The position numbers were made by a program, and so were the translations under genes. A stretch of 64,000 nt of DNA from Salvia splendens (lineage: Eukaryota > Streptophyta > Magnoliopsida > Lamiales > Lamiaceae), in the NCBI RefSeq assembly GCF_004379255.2, contig NC_056046.1, forward strand, positions 7,378,001-7,442,000. Direction: 5' to 3'. Positions 12,001 through 27,000 of this stretch are shown here, piece after piece (position 1 is the stretch's first letter; each line of letters begins with the position of its first letter). The notes beneath the pieces are model-generated. The model worked only from the letters and a program-made list of their open reading frames with translations, did no database searches and was not told the origin of the DNA.

Positions 12001-15000
12001 TTTCAAATGCACATTTTTATGGGACGGATAGAGTATATGTTAAGGCGGGAAAAGTTTCCACCATAACTTGGATGAGATGAATAAACTTTACATCATCGAA
12101 TTTAGTATGGTGGGGCATTTTATGCATAACGCCGAAAGTTGGGGACATTTATAAAAAATGGAAGTTGAGATATTTTCTAGAAGACTGAAGGCCAAAGATA
12201 CTTTTTGGTATTGCACATAAAGTGTGTTAGCTTATGACCCGAAACAATATGTTTTGGTTTATATTTAACGGTTTTGTAAAAAGTTAATGGTCAACCGCGC
12301 TTTGAACGGATTATGAGTGAATCAAACGAATGGCCAAACTTGGTCTTGCACATTTGTACAAAAAACCTGATTGGTCCTATACACTAACTCATTAATCAGG
12401 TTAAAATGCGATTGACCGTTAACATTTGATGAATCCATAAAATATGGACAACAACATATTGTCTAGGACCAGAAGTTAAAGTGTGAGACTAAAATGTTTA
12501 TTGGGCATGTGTAAGGGACCAATTTTGGACTCTAACCTTTCTAGAATTTCCTGAAAGATGGGGGCATAAAATACTATCAACCCAAATATTATCCGTGTTT
12601 GTTGCTGTGAACCATAACATTGCAGCATTAGGTAGGGACATGTGGATTTTTGTTTTTATGGGAATGTGGGATTATGGTGATATTTAAATTTTGGTTTCTT
12701 GTTTTCAAATAATTTCCAACATGCTGCTTCCCGTTATTAGTTTAACTGCAACTTTGTCCTAACAATGTCTTGTTGAAACTGCCAGGGCTGCTCACAATCT
12801 TCACACATATTTGCTAATAACATATCTAGCACCGGTGCAACATTGCATATGGAACTAGGGGAACTAAACTTACACATGTCTGATGAGTATCAAGAATGCT
12901 TGAAAGAAACCTTGTTCGGCGTGGAAACAAATACAGGGTCACTGATGCACATTGCTAAGATCAGCTTGGACTTGGGCAAGAAAGATATGGATTCATCAGA
13001 TGGTTTGAATAGTAAGATGGTTCTTGGTGCTGATGTTAGTGGCATGGGTGTTTACTTGGCCTTCAGGCGTCTTGAGTCACTGATATCTACTGCTCTTTCG
13101 TTCAAGGACTTGGCAAAAAGATTATCTAAATCCAGTAAGAAACCAACACAAAGCAAAGAAGTGAGATCATCCAAGCCATCTGGAAAAGGGATTCAACTCT
13201 TGAGACTAAGTCTTGAAAGGTGCTCTCTGAATATCAGTGCAGATGCAAGCTTGGAGGACATGGTCACTCCTGATCCTAAGCGTGTAAATTATGGATCCCA
13301 GGGTGGTAGAGTATTAATCAGTACCTCAGCAGATGGGAGCCCACGGACTGCACATATAATGTCTACAATTTCAAAAGAATATAAAAAGTTGAAATATTCT
13401 GTATCACTTGATATTTATCACTTCAATGTTTCCATGAACAAAGAGAAAAAATCTATACAACTGGAGCTTGAAAGAGCTAAATCTATCTATCAGGAATATC
13501 CTGAAGTTAATGATCCTGGATCAAAAGTTATCTTGCTTGACATGCAAAATGCAAAGCTTGTCCGGCGGACTGGTGGACTTAAAGAAATTCAAGTCTGCTC
13601 TCTCTTCAGTGCCACAGATATCTCTTTAAGGTGGGAACCGGATGTGCATATTGCACTGGTTGAACTGGGGTTACACTTGAAGTCTCTGGCACAAAATCAC
13701 AACTCACAAAGACATGATGACGCAGAGAGTATTTACATGAGAAAAGATAAGGTGCCGAACATGTCATCGGGATCCTTAAAGTTAGAAAAGCCAGTGAAGA
13801 AAAGTGAATCTATTTTCGCTATTGATGTGGAAATGCTTAGTATGTCTGCTGAGGTTGGAGATGGCGTTGAAGCCTTTGTCCAAGTTCAATCCATCTTTTC
13901 TGAGAATGCTAGAATCGGAGTGCTTCTTGAGGGACTTATGCTTGAGCTAAATGAAGCTAGGGTCTTTAGAAGCAGTAGGATGCAGATATCAAGAATCCCC
14001 AATGCCTCGGGAAGTTTATCAGATGCAAAATTTGAGACTGTAACTACCTGGGATTGGGTAATTCAAGCCCTTGATGTGCATATATGCATGCCATTTAGAT
14101 TGGAGTTGCGTGCAATTGATGACTCTCTGGAAGAAATGCTTCGAGTTTTGAAACTTGTGACTTCTGCTAAAGCTAAATGTATACTTGCTCAGAAGAAAGA
14201 GCCGCCAAAACCCAAAAAGCCCAGTTCAACAAGAACTGGATCCATAAAGTTTGCCATTCGTAAACTAACTGCTGATATTGAGGAAGAACCACTACAGGGT
14301 TGGCTTGATGAGCATTACCAGCTTTTGAAGAATGAAGCTCGTGAATTAGCTGTTAGGTCAGATTTTCTTGATGAACTTATATCTAGGGGCCAAGGTCATG
14401 TTACTGATGAACCATCTGATTCTCTTGAAAGAAAGATTCACTTTAATGAAGAGGAGATTGATCTTCGTGATGCTTCAGCTATTCAGAAATTGCGTGAGGA
14501 AACATATAAACAGTCATTCCGGTCATATTATCGGGCCTGTCAGGGCCTAGTTCCGTCACAAGGATCTGGGGCATGTAAAACTGGATTCCAAGCTGGTTTT
14601 AGGCCTAGCACAGCCCGAGCTTCTCTTTTCTCCATTTCTGCTACTGACTTAGATTTGAGTCTGTCAAAAATTGAAGGTGGGGATGCCGGAATGATTGAAG
14701 TTCTACAGAAGCTTGATCCAGTATGTCGTGCCCACAACATTCCATTTTCAAGGCTGTATGGAGCCAGCATCAATTTGCTTACAGGTTCTCTCGTTGCTCA
14801 GATAAGAAACTACACATATCCACTGCTTGCTGCTGCTGGTGGTCGATGCGAAGGACGACTTATTCTAGCTCAACAGGTCTGCCATATAATGTTGTGCTTT
14901 TACTCTCTTGTGTAGCTGTGTGGTGCTTAGTGCTAGTAATTTGATTTAAGCTCTTAAATTTAGCAGTTGTAAATTTTCAATCAAATTGACCACCGTGGTT

Positions 15001-18000
15001 GATTTTTTGACTTAAATGAAATATTCAGAACCCCAGTAACAGTAGCATTTGTTTCACAAGCATCCACACCCATCTAGAAGTAAAAGGGTTGATAACATAG
15101 TATCCATGCCTTTTATGTACCTACTCTATGCTACAGTTTCACATTACCTGATATTTTGGTTTTATTTCATTCTTACCAATTTTTTTTAAATTCCTGTGCA
15201 AATCATTAATTTCATTTCCTTCCAAACTATACACACATCCTAACAGTATGAAGGTTCATGGAGGTAGATGTTGTGGTATCAACGATAAACTTTTAGTATG
15301 TAAAATATACTGAATATTCTATTAGTAAGTTATGGTCTTAAGCAATAAATTACTGCTTTACTTTTATGTTTTTTTTTGTTTTGCAGGCAACTTGTTTTCA
15401 GCCACAAATTCACCATGAAGTCTACATTGGAAGATGGAGGAAGGTGGACATCCTTCGTTCAGCCACTGGCACAACTCCACCAATGAAAACCTTTTGTGAT
15501 CTGCCAATACACTTCCAAAAGGGAGAAATTTCTTTTGGTATTGGATATGAACCATCTTTTACTGACATCAGCTATGCTTTTACTGTGGCTCTTCGTAGAG
15601 CCAATTTAAGCATTAGGAATCCAAATCCTGTGATCCAGCCCCCTAAAAAGGAAAAAAGCTTGCCTTGGTGGGATGAAATGAGGAATTATATCCATGGGAA
15701 GACCACTTTATACTTTTCTGAGACAATTTGGAATGTTCTTGCAACCACTGATCCCTATGAAAACTTGGATAAACTTCATATCGTGTCAGGCTATCTTGAA
15801 ATTCAGCAATCAGATGGTTGTATTTATGCTTCCATTAAGGATTTCAAGGTTTTCCTTAGCAGTTTAGAAAGCTTGCAGAAAAATTGCACCTGGAAACATT
15901 CGTCTGGATTGTCTGCACCTTTCCTTGAAGCCCCAGTGTTAACCGTTGAAGTGACAATGGAATGGGATTGTGAATCTGGAAGTCCGCTAAATCATTATCT
16001 ATTTGCTCTTCCCATTGAAGGCACTCTTCGTGAAAAGGTTTTTGATCCGTTTAGATCCATTGTTCTTTCCATGAGATGGAATATCTCCCTCAGGCCTTCC
16101 CTTCCATCAGATCAGTTACAGCCCTCTTCAACCAGTGATGAGGTTGGTGGTGATGGAGCTTCTTGTAATCCATCGATATCAGAGAATGCATTGTATGATT
16201 CACCTACAGTTAATCTTGGTCATCATGATCTAGCATGGCTTATCAAATTCTGGAACTTAAATTATCTGCCTCCTCATAAACTACGGACCTTTTCCAGATG
16301 GCCTCGCTTTGGGGTCCCCAGGATTCCCAGATCAGGAAATCTGTCGCTGGATAAGGTAATCACAGAATTTATGTTTCGAGTTGAGGCAACCCCTACATGT
16401 ATTAAACATATTCCTTTACATGAGGATGACCCTGCAAAGGGACTGACATTTAAGATGACAAAGGTGCAATATGAACTCTACTTTGGTAGGGGAAAGCAAA
16501 AGTTTACATTTGAATGCATTAGGGACCCCCTTGACCTTGTCTATCAAGGTCTTGATCTTTACATGCTGAAAGCTTACATAAATAAGGAGGATTGTGCGAC
16601 TGTGGAAAAAGTAATTCAGATGACAAGGAAAAAGTCCCAGTCAGCATCGACAGAAAGGGCACTGACTGAAAAAACCAGCTCTCCTAGGAACACTACAGAA
16701 AGGCATCAAGATGATGGATTTTTGTTGTCATCTAGTTGCTTCACAATCCGTAGACAGCACCCGAAAGCTGATCCTTCTAGGTTATTGGAATGGCGAGAAG
16801 CAGGTAAAGGAAATCTTGAGATGAGTTATATAAGATCTGAGTTTGAACATGGAAATGAAAGTAATGACCATACCAGATCTGACCCCAGTGATGATGATGG
16901 ATATAATGTAGTTATCGCTGACAATTGTCAACGGATATGTGTCTATGGTCTGAAGCTTCTGTGGACTATTGAAAATAGAGATGCTGTTTGGTCTTGGGTA
17001 GGTGGGCTGTCCAAGGCTTTTGAGGCTCCAAAGCCTTCTCCTTCTCGCCAATATGCCCAAAGTAAAATGCATGAGGGGAATATTGCCAGTGATGGACCTG
17101 ACATCCAGAAAAATGATAACCAAAATTCTCCTTCTGTTGTTGATGGTGCAAATACGTCATCCCAAAACATGGAGGCTGCAACATCTCTCGCCTCTCCTTC
17201 AAACTCAGAGGCAGTGGAAAATCCCTTCTCCAGTGCCATTGGTAAGCTTAAAAGTTCTCCCCCTGTTCCCCACTCTCCATCGTGTTCATCTTACTCATAC
17301 GGCCTAAAGACATAATTCTGTTTGCTAGAATTTTATAGTCAATATATATCCTCATGTTAATGGATTTTGCTTCTAGTTTTGTTGTATGCTGAGTTAACCA
17401 CTAGTATATTATACATCAGCCTCCTTTTTTGTCTTCCGTGCATGAAAAAGTGCACATATGAAAATGTCCAATATTCCATTTTTTTCTAGTTAATATGCTT
17501 CTTTGTTGGTGCCTACAGCAAAATACAACTTTGATGACTCTGATGAGGAGGGCACACGCCATTTCATGGTGAATGTCATTGAGCCACAATTCAATCTTCA
17601 CTCAGAAGAAGCTAATGTAAGTTCTGAGACTATAACAATATATGTTAGATATCTAAAGCTATTTCTTGGAAAGCACCTAGAATATAAGTAGAATAATTTA
17701 AGATTGCATGCTCTAGGTTTATGGGATTGACAAGAATTTAAAGAGTATCTTGCACTGCTATTTCATATTTTTTTTGGGGGGGGGGGGAGGGATATATTTT
17801 CTAAAAGAATTCCAGTGGAACCTTAGAAGTTTTTTGCAGTCTTTGAACCATAGAGACCAACATAAGGCTGGAACAATACTTTGCAAATGATGCTCTCATG
17901 ATAGACAATCATATACAGTCATTGAGATTAGCAATATCTATTGTATACTGAAATCTTGAAACACTCGATGGCATAAGCTGAAAAAAAGCACTGCATAGAG

Positions 18001-21000
18001 GTATGATTCAGGTCTTTCAATTGAATGCTCTGATACCAATTTATGGCAGAAAGTACCATGAAATTGATTAAATCTTTCGAAGTATTGAAACTTTCTGGAT
18101 AGGATTAAGAAATTAGTAGGGTGGGAAGAAGTTTTAGAAAATAAGTGCAAGAAAATTTCTTAGATGAATCAGAAATCATCTTCTAACATCCTCCTATAAT
18201 ATGAATCTTGTGGATTTAAGAAACATAAATATGCCCAAGACTTGTTCTTGCAAATATTCAACAAACCCAACAAAAACCAACCAAGAAATGAAACAATAAA
18301 ATGGTGACAAGGAAAGAAGATGAAGGTGTTATGAGTTAGATTAAAGTTTGATAATGGCAAACTTTAAAAACGGCAATAGTTGATAATGTAACATCTGTTA
18401 TCAAACTTTAAAAATATATTTTGACAGGGTAGATTCTTGCTCGCTGCTGTGAGTGGGCGTGTTTTAGCTCGATCATTCCACTCAGTTCTCCAGGTTGGAC
18501 ATGAGATGATTGAACAAGCTCTCACTGAAGGAAAGATCCAAGTTCCTGAATCTCAGCCTGAACTGACATGGAATCGTATGGAGTTCTCGGTGATGTTGGA
18601 GGAAGTGCAAGCTCATGTAGCCCCAACTGATGTGGACCCAGGGGCTGGACTGCAATGGCTCCCTAGAATTCGTAGAAGCTCGCCAAAAGTAAAGCGTACT
18701 GGAGCTTTATTGGAACGGGTATTCATGCCCTGTGATATGTACTTCCGTTACACTAGGCACAAAGGTGGAACTCCTGACTTGAAGGTATTTACTTAAGTTT
18801 GAGGTGATAAATTAACTTGCAATGGATTATCATGCATCCTACCAGTGCTGGAAACAACATATCTCACTTTCTGATGACAATTCATGTTTAAAATTTACAG
18901 GTCAAACCTTTGAAAGAGCTTACATTCAATTCTTGCAATATAACGGCTGCAATGACGTCCAGACAATTCCAAGTCATGCTTGATGTATTGACAAATCTTC
19001 TTTTTGCTCGACTTCCTAAGTAAGAACAATCTTGACCTTTAGAAGTTAAGACATCCTGTGTACTTTTCATTTAAAAACGTATGTATTCTTGTCCAAAAGT
19101 TACTTTTCCATTGTTGTGGTGCTGGTCAGATATCCATAGTTCTAATTACGTTCACCTCTTGTTGATTTATACCTCTTTCCCTCCTAAAAAATATAACTCC
19201 TCTTGTCCAGATATCTACTAAAGGTTATTGTTGTATTTCTTATTTCTTAATCACTTCAGGACCAACAATGTATGGACTTGTTGGATTATGTATTATTGCA
19301 CATGTGACACATGCACTGATGCATTCTCTGAATCTCTATAATGACTACATATATTATTATGGACTAGGGATTTGGCAGATGAATAATTTTCCCAATGGAA
19401 TCTATTATCTATTATACTTGTAGTGATAGAGTTTTCCCACATGGAAATTGATTACTTTGTCAACCAGTTTCGTGCTCAAAACTGCATTTCAGACTTATTT
19501 GTGGACTCAAGTATTAAGTTCATTATCCAGGCCAAGAAAAAGTAGTCTATCATATCCAACTGATGAGGAAGATGATGTTGAAGAGGAGGCTGATGAAGTG
19601 GTTCCTGATGGTGTTGAAGAGGTGGAACTGGCAAAAGTTGACCTCGAACATAAAGAGAGGATGAAGAGGTTAATCCTTGATGATATAAGAGACTTGTCTC
19701 TGCAGGCTGATATAATTGGAGATCCACATGCAGAAATGGAAATGGAACTCTGGATGATAACTTGTGCAAAATCCACATTGGTAAGTTCTGAGCTAATTGC
19801 AATGTCTTAATAACTAAGCCTGGTATACTGTCTATTTATTATGTGTTGGAATTGGCTTGCTTGACGATAACATTATACTCCCTCCGTTCCTTGTTAATTG
19901 ACTTGTTAATTGAGTCACTTCTTTTTTGAACTCAATTTGAGAAAATGAAAATAAATAGTTAGAGTCGAGAAAAAGTTAAATAAGAGAGAGAATAATGTAG
20001 ATAAGACTCTTCTCTACATTATTCTCTCTTATTTTACTTTCTTTCCACTTTAACTATTTTTATCATTTTCCCAAAATGAGTGCAAAAAAGAAGTGACTCA
20101 ATTAACAAGGAACGGAGGGAGTATGTTTTACCACATCTTTTGTATAAAATGTGTATACAATTTATAATAATACTGAGAAAATCCAACCTCAGCAAGTTGA
20201 CCATAAAAAATTCTCAAGTGTACCTATTAATCATCTTTTTGGTCCTGCATTCTATTCCAGGTTCTTATAGCTATTAATCAGATTCCTGTAGAAATTTCTA
20301 AGACACCGAAGACGACCATCATATTTAAAGAAGTTTAATCATATGAGGAATGTCCTGTGTGTTTTTACTGTATGGCTTTTCCTGCCTGTTTTTATTTTGG
20401 ATTTTATGATTTGATGTATTCTCAGTTGCAAAGATTGAAAAAGGAGCTAGGTAATGCCCAAAAGTCCAGAAAGGCAGCATCAGCTTCCCTTAGGACTGCT
20501 TTGCAAAAAGCCGCACAACTACGATTAATGGAAAAAGAGAAAAATAAAAGTCCTTCTTATGCTATGCGTATTTCTTTGAAAATTACTAAGGTGGTCTGGA
20601 GTATGCTTATTGACGGGAAGTCATTCGCTGAAGCTGAGATAAATGACCTGGTATGTCTCTATAGTTTAGGTGCAGTGCAATTCTTTTGAAGACAGCTATG
20701 TCATAACACACCAAACAAAGTTATTTTAACTTTTTGTCTTTAAGTTGGAAGTCTTATGTTAACACTACCACATCAACACCGCATCAAAAGTTTGAACCCA
20801 CCAACCTCTGGAAACCTATCCCCATAACAATGAACCCAAAAGCAACTTCAAGACGGGTCCCAGTCCTATATATATATATATAATACTTTGCATATACTAT
20901 ATATGTTTACAGTATCCATTTTCAAAGTACTCCCTCCGTTCTGCGGTAGTTGAGTCATTTCATTTTCTGCACTCGTTTTGGAAAAACGATTATAAATACT

Positions 21001-24000
21001 TAAAATGGAGAGAAAGTAAAGTAAGTGACAAAATAAGGTAGATAAGAGTCTTATCTACATTATTATCTCTCTTATTTTACTTTTTCCCGACTTTAACTAT
21101 TTATTACCATTTTTCTAAAATGAGTACAGAAAATGAAATGACTCAACTACCACGGAACGAAGGGAGTATCATATAACATAATAAAGCATTTTCGTGTCTT
21201 TTAATTTAATATGCATATTGCATATGTTATCGGAAAACAAATTGCGTGAAAAGAACCAAAGAAGATAAAAGAGGAAAAGGGAAGCAAATAAAATGAAAAA
21301 ACATGAAGACATTCATAAGAATCATAATGAAAATGAAAACTATTCGACTTAGGAAAACTTATAAGAAATTGTATTGTTCAATGCTTCACATGTATTATAG
21401 ACACATTCATAATAATCACTGTCTTATATTTTTATATTTTAAAAACTAATTCATCTCTACTAGCTTCAGCTTTTCGATGAGATGGTTTTTTGCAACGGTA
21501 CTGAAGCAAGGCCAATAAAAAGTCAATGTGCATAATCTCCACCTCATTGTTGTCCTCATCCCAGAGTTGAATATGATGTAATTTCTTGCATGTCAGGTGG
21601 AAATTTGAAGTCATTAAAATATTAAGTCAGATGATTCCCTCTTTGTTAGCTGTAGTTTTTAGATGTCAATGTTTTCTACACAATTGTTTGTGGGTATCTT
21701 CAAGTAAAATGCTTTTGGATACACGTATAGGCATACTCCATCTTTAGAAATTGTGGGAAAGCAGAAACCAAGAAGGAAGGATGTTGTAGTTATCATACTT
21801 ATTACTTTTGTTTAATCCTCCCTATTTTACGTTAACCCCTCCAATAACATGATTGGCTATGTGAATGTATCCAAGGTGTTAGCATTAATGATAAAAATTC
21901 CAAATTTTGTTCTCAGAATATTGACCTTTAAGTTCCATTAGATGCTTCCCATGTTTTAATGGAAGTCTTAAAGGCAAGCTTTTGATGTCTGTTTATTTGC
22001 ACTTTTTGTCTAGTTCTAGCATGAAGGTTTTAATTCCCTCTGCAGATTTATGATTTTGACAGAGACTATAAGGACGTTGGTGTTGTTAAGTTCACTACAA
22101 AGTACTTCGTAATCAGAAACTGTCTTCCAAATGCCAAGTCCGACATGCTCTTGTGTGCATGGAATCCTCCTGCAGAATGGGGAAAGTATGTTCATTTCTA
22201 TTAATATTTTAATCAGAGGCTATAAAATTTTGACAGAGAATATTTGCCTTGCTAACATTTTTTATCAGATCTGCTCGGAATCCTCTGCAGATCTATAATT
22301 TTGATAGAGAGTATAACATATTTTTATCTTTATCTCTGACTTGGTGACAGAAAATAAGATTTAGTTGATTCATTACATTCTTAGTGTTTGCAATCTCTCT
22401 CACATGGCCATGTAGACGTGCTCACATCCTAGTGTATAACTATGCTTTTTATCGTCATCCTTGTGTAATTATTTCCTTTCTATTTCTGCCGCGAGTGCTT
22501 ATTCGGTTCCGTAAAATGCTTACCAGCATTTTTAAGTTGCTGAAGCGTATTGTTTTCAAAATTAGCACAATTTTCTTAGCTTGCATTGATCCTTGTCCTA
22601 TGCTCAGCACTAATTAGCAAAACGACTGATTGACCACTTAAGTTTTTCTTATTTTATTTCCTGTTATGACATTGTCACATAGGTCCTCTATGCAACCGAG
22701 ATGTAAAAATGTTCCAAATTTTTGTGAAGTTTTTCTTCAGTGATGAATCACAGGAAAGAGATTGGCTAATCTTCCCCTCTACATTGTCCCCTGTGTTTTT
22801 TTTTCTTCACGCAGAAAAGTGATGCTCCACGTAGATGCAAAGCAAGGCTTTTCCAAGGATGGAAACTCTCCTCTTGAATTATTCCAGGTTGGTACTGCTT
22901 CATTAATTAGTGAAATGTCCAATTTCACTTGCATCCAACATTGGTCTTCATTTGTCACAGTGTGTATGCATTTGAATTATCGATGCAGAGAGACATCCTG
23001 ATAATGGATGAATATGCACACACTGCTGGCATTAAATGTAACTGTTTTAATTCCGTTCTTGAAGTATTTAAGTGGGGGTTAGGTATCCAGAAATCAATTG
23101 AGGTTAGTTCATGATGCAGCTGCTAACTAAGACTAGGGGTTCATAGTTTAAAGTTCAGAGTTGAAACAGCACATGCAAAATCTTTTGTGGGACAGGTTAC
23201 AGTTTATATAACTTTTATGCTGTTACTATTAGCACATAGGATTATACATCTACTATCAGCACATAGGATTATACATCTACTATCAGCACATAGGATTATA
23301 CATCTTGGGCATTAACACATCAAACTGAAATCCTCGGAGTTTAAACTATTCATGAAATGGAGATCTTATGAAAACTAATTTGAGATGTATCTAGTTTCAA
23401 CATAAGGAGTTGTGATTTTGTTTCCATGCATGAGCGCATGTTATGTATTTATTGTCTGCAGGTAGTTATTAGTGCATGCAGAAGTATTATTAGTAGGTGG
23501 AATGTTATACAGTATTTATTTAATAATTGTGCTTCAGAGAAAAGAAAATGCCATGTAACTAAGATTTCTCCTCACCTGTATAGGGTTTAGGGGTTGTCAC
23601 TACCTGGCTTGTAATATACTCCTTTAAATGATTGTTTCATTTATAGCGAGGGGTGAGAGTAGTTGTAGTCTATCACTGCAGGTGCGAACTGTGCAGTTAA
23701 TATTTTTTTACCAAGCAAAGTGTATTAGCTTTGTGGCCTTACCTCTAAAGCTCACTTGGATCAGTTCATATATATGATTGATGTAGGTGCAGTTTCTGAT
23801 ATGTGATCTATAATTTGGTATAAAATGATTATATCAGCCAATGTCTTCTGATACTGATGGCACTTTATGATCTTCTAGGAACAAAGTAGACCATCATCGC
23901 AAAAATTTAGACCATAATCTTTGTTAAAACAAAGGTAGAAACATGATGTTAGGGAAAATTTCTTTGATGTTCTACTGATGAAAGCACCTATAATATATAC

Positions 24001-27000
24001 AAGAGTCCTAATTGAACTACGAAAGCACTAACTTGATCTGCAATTTATCCCATCTATACGAATCTAGTTCTAACAATCTCAAGCTTCTACTTTATTTTTT
24101 TGAATATCTAGTACTACTAATTTCGGCATGTGAAGCCATACTGAGTGAATCCAATCACTTGTTATATTGTGCATATGGTTTTCTGCAGTAGTACTTATTT
24201 CTATAAGTTTTTAAATACTAATTTATACTCCCTCCGTCTCACAAGAGTGTGCACTCTTTCCTTTTTAGTCCGCCCATACAAGAGTATACATTTTCTAATT
24301 TTGGTTTCTCTAATGAGGTGAGACTCATCCTCCACTAAAAATACTATGATTACTTTTTCTTTCTACATCTCTCTTACTTTACCAATTGTGCATTAAAACC
24401 CGTGCCCAACCAAAAGTGCATACTCTTATGAGACGGATGGAGTAATAAATTTATAAAATGAGTAAAATGTTTGGAAATGTTACCAAAACTTTGCAATAGA
24501 ATGCTATTATTTGTTTCTATTAATAGGTTCTCTATTAACAAAAGGTAGATTTGATAAAAAAAATAATTAAATTATAGGATACATTAATGATCTGATTTTC
24601 CATTTCATCCTCATCCACAAACATGCCAATTTAGGAAATGTCATTCACGATCACTTTCAATTTCAATTGCATTCCTCATATCCATCCATTTTCCTAATTC
24701 CACTCCATATTGATCACCTTCTACTCGTAGAGTTCCAGTTCAGGTTTTTTTGCATAACAAGCTGCTGTCCTACTATTTAGGTGGATATATACCCTTTGAA
24801 GATACATTTGACAGAGAGCATGTACCGCTTGATGTGGCAGTACCTCTTTCCCGAAGAAGAACAAGACTCCCAAAGGAGACAGGTTTGTGTAATCTGAACT
24901 AATTGAATGTCAACCACATAATCATCTAATCTCTTCATTTAGTGATATGTATCTGTTTATGTATAATAGGAAGTATGGAAGGTTTCGACAACAGCAGGTG
25001 CAAGGCGTGTAAAGAAAGGCTCCATAATCCATGATGCATCTCAATCTAGCAGTTCTACAAAAGAGGTTGACACGTCCAAATCAAATTCAGCTGCAGCTAA
25101 CCAGATTGGCACTCAAGCTGAGTCCTCCCAAGTGAGTATCTTTTAATATTTTCTACAGTTTATGTATTGTGCTCTGGACATTTACAAATTTAGGGATACA
25201 AAGAAGAATTCTGCATCTTTCTTGTTATGACTTTTATGGATTATATTCCAAAGAGCATATATCATCACCTAGCACAAATCAAGTTAGCATAGTTGTTTCT
25301 ATTAGTCGAAGGTTTTCTTCAAACTCCCGTAAATAGGTCTCCTATTCATTATTGTACTGAAAGATAGAACAGCTGTATTTGAGAAGTTGATTGAAGGAAA
25401 ACATGATTATGGGCTTCATATTAGAACAGACAATCTTCTCAGGAAATGGTATTCTTGCAAAATAGTCCATCTGCACTCAGTAGCATTTCAAAAATTTTGG
25501 CAGAATATGAACAAATTCACAAGAAGTATGAATATAAACCAAACAAATATTGGAACAATCAATCATCAGTTGTACTGATCTTTCTCTGCTTCAATTTGGG
25601 AAGTTGACTGCATCTCAGCTCATCAGGCTAGAGAGGCAAACAAGTGCCAGTGCCTCTAGTATATTATGAAGTGTTTGTTTTCAATATGTTTATAGGAATT
25701 AATCATCACCACCTCCTGATTGTCAGGTAGTAAAGGTGTTAAAACAGTTTTTAAGCAAACAACTTTTTGGCAATATATGTTCTTAATGTGCACATATGAA
25801 CTTCGGAGTTATGACCACTCAGTCCTCTGAGGATCCTGGGCTGTTATTATGCGAGGAGTTTACTCTTATGTGTTTATTTTCCTTTGCAAAAATTCTGGTC
25901 AACAAGAAAAGGAAACAGTACACTAGATGATCACAGCTCCCCCGGAATATTATGCCCCCCTGTGTGATACTCAGCACCCTATTAAGGTTCCTCCATGGTT
26001 TTATCTGTGATAACATCACCACACAGCCACCATTCTCCAGATATGAGATTGTTTTTCATAAGTGTTTGGGACAGGAAGATAAATTTATGCACAAATTCCT
26101 TGGCTTAACTGCAGGCATCAAAGTTGCAGAATCTAAAACCAAACTCAGAGCTAAGGAGAAGCTCTTCCTTTGACAAAACATGGGAGGAAAGTGTTGCTGA
26201 GTCAGTGGCTAATGAACTTGTACTTCAAATGCATTCTTCTACAAAAGGGGGTTCCCTTTCTTGCATTGAACAGCCAGATGAAACCAGTAAAGGTAAGTTA
26301 AAAGAGACCAAACAAGTAAAACCTGGTCGGTCCTCTCATGATGAGAAAAAGGGTGCAAAAGCTCAAGATGACAAAAAATCTCAACCTCGAAAGTTGAGGG
26401 AGTTTCACAATATCAAGATCAGTCAGGTTGATTCTTTTCTAATAGAGTTGTTTCTTATTCTTTGTCCTAATATAATATTATTTGTATTGAAATTGACTTG
26501 TGCATCATAATGATTTAGGTTGAGCTGCTAGTTACCTATGAAGGATCAAGATTCGCTGTGAGTGAGTTAAGGTTGCTGATGGACACCTTTCACTGTGCTG
26601 AGTTCACTGGGACTTGGAGAAGGTTGTTCTCCCGTGTTAAGAAGCATGTAATATGGGGTGTTTTGAAATCTGTCACAGGGATGCAGGTATGGTCTTATTA
26701 TTGTTCTCTCTATCTCTCTTTTGGGCTAAGATACACAAATCAGATATCTTGACTGATGAATACGTGCACAAGCATGTTTAACCTTCATAACTAGCACAGT
26801 GTAAATCCTTTACCGATAAAAAAAAGGATTGGTTACCTTGAACAGGCTACATAAATAATATTGTTTTTTCCTATATGTAAAACAATCACAAAGAAATTAG
26901 CATCAGGAAACATGTAAACTCCCTTGTGACTATCTTACCCATTATTTAAATATGTAGGGCAAGAAGTTCAAAGACAAAGCAAACACTAGCACCGCTGTTA

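Noticed and set aside
23225..23305. CRISPR-like array
   Set aside because: Three adjacent 27-bp units without spacers in a plant intron; a plain tandem repeat.
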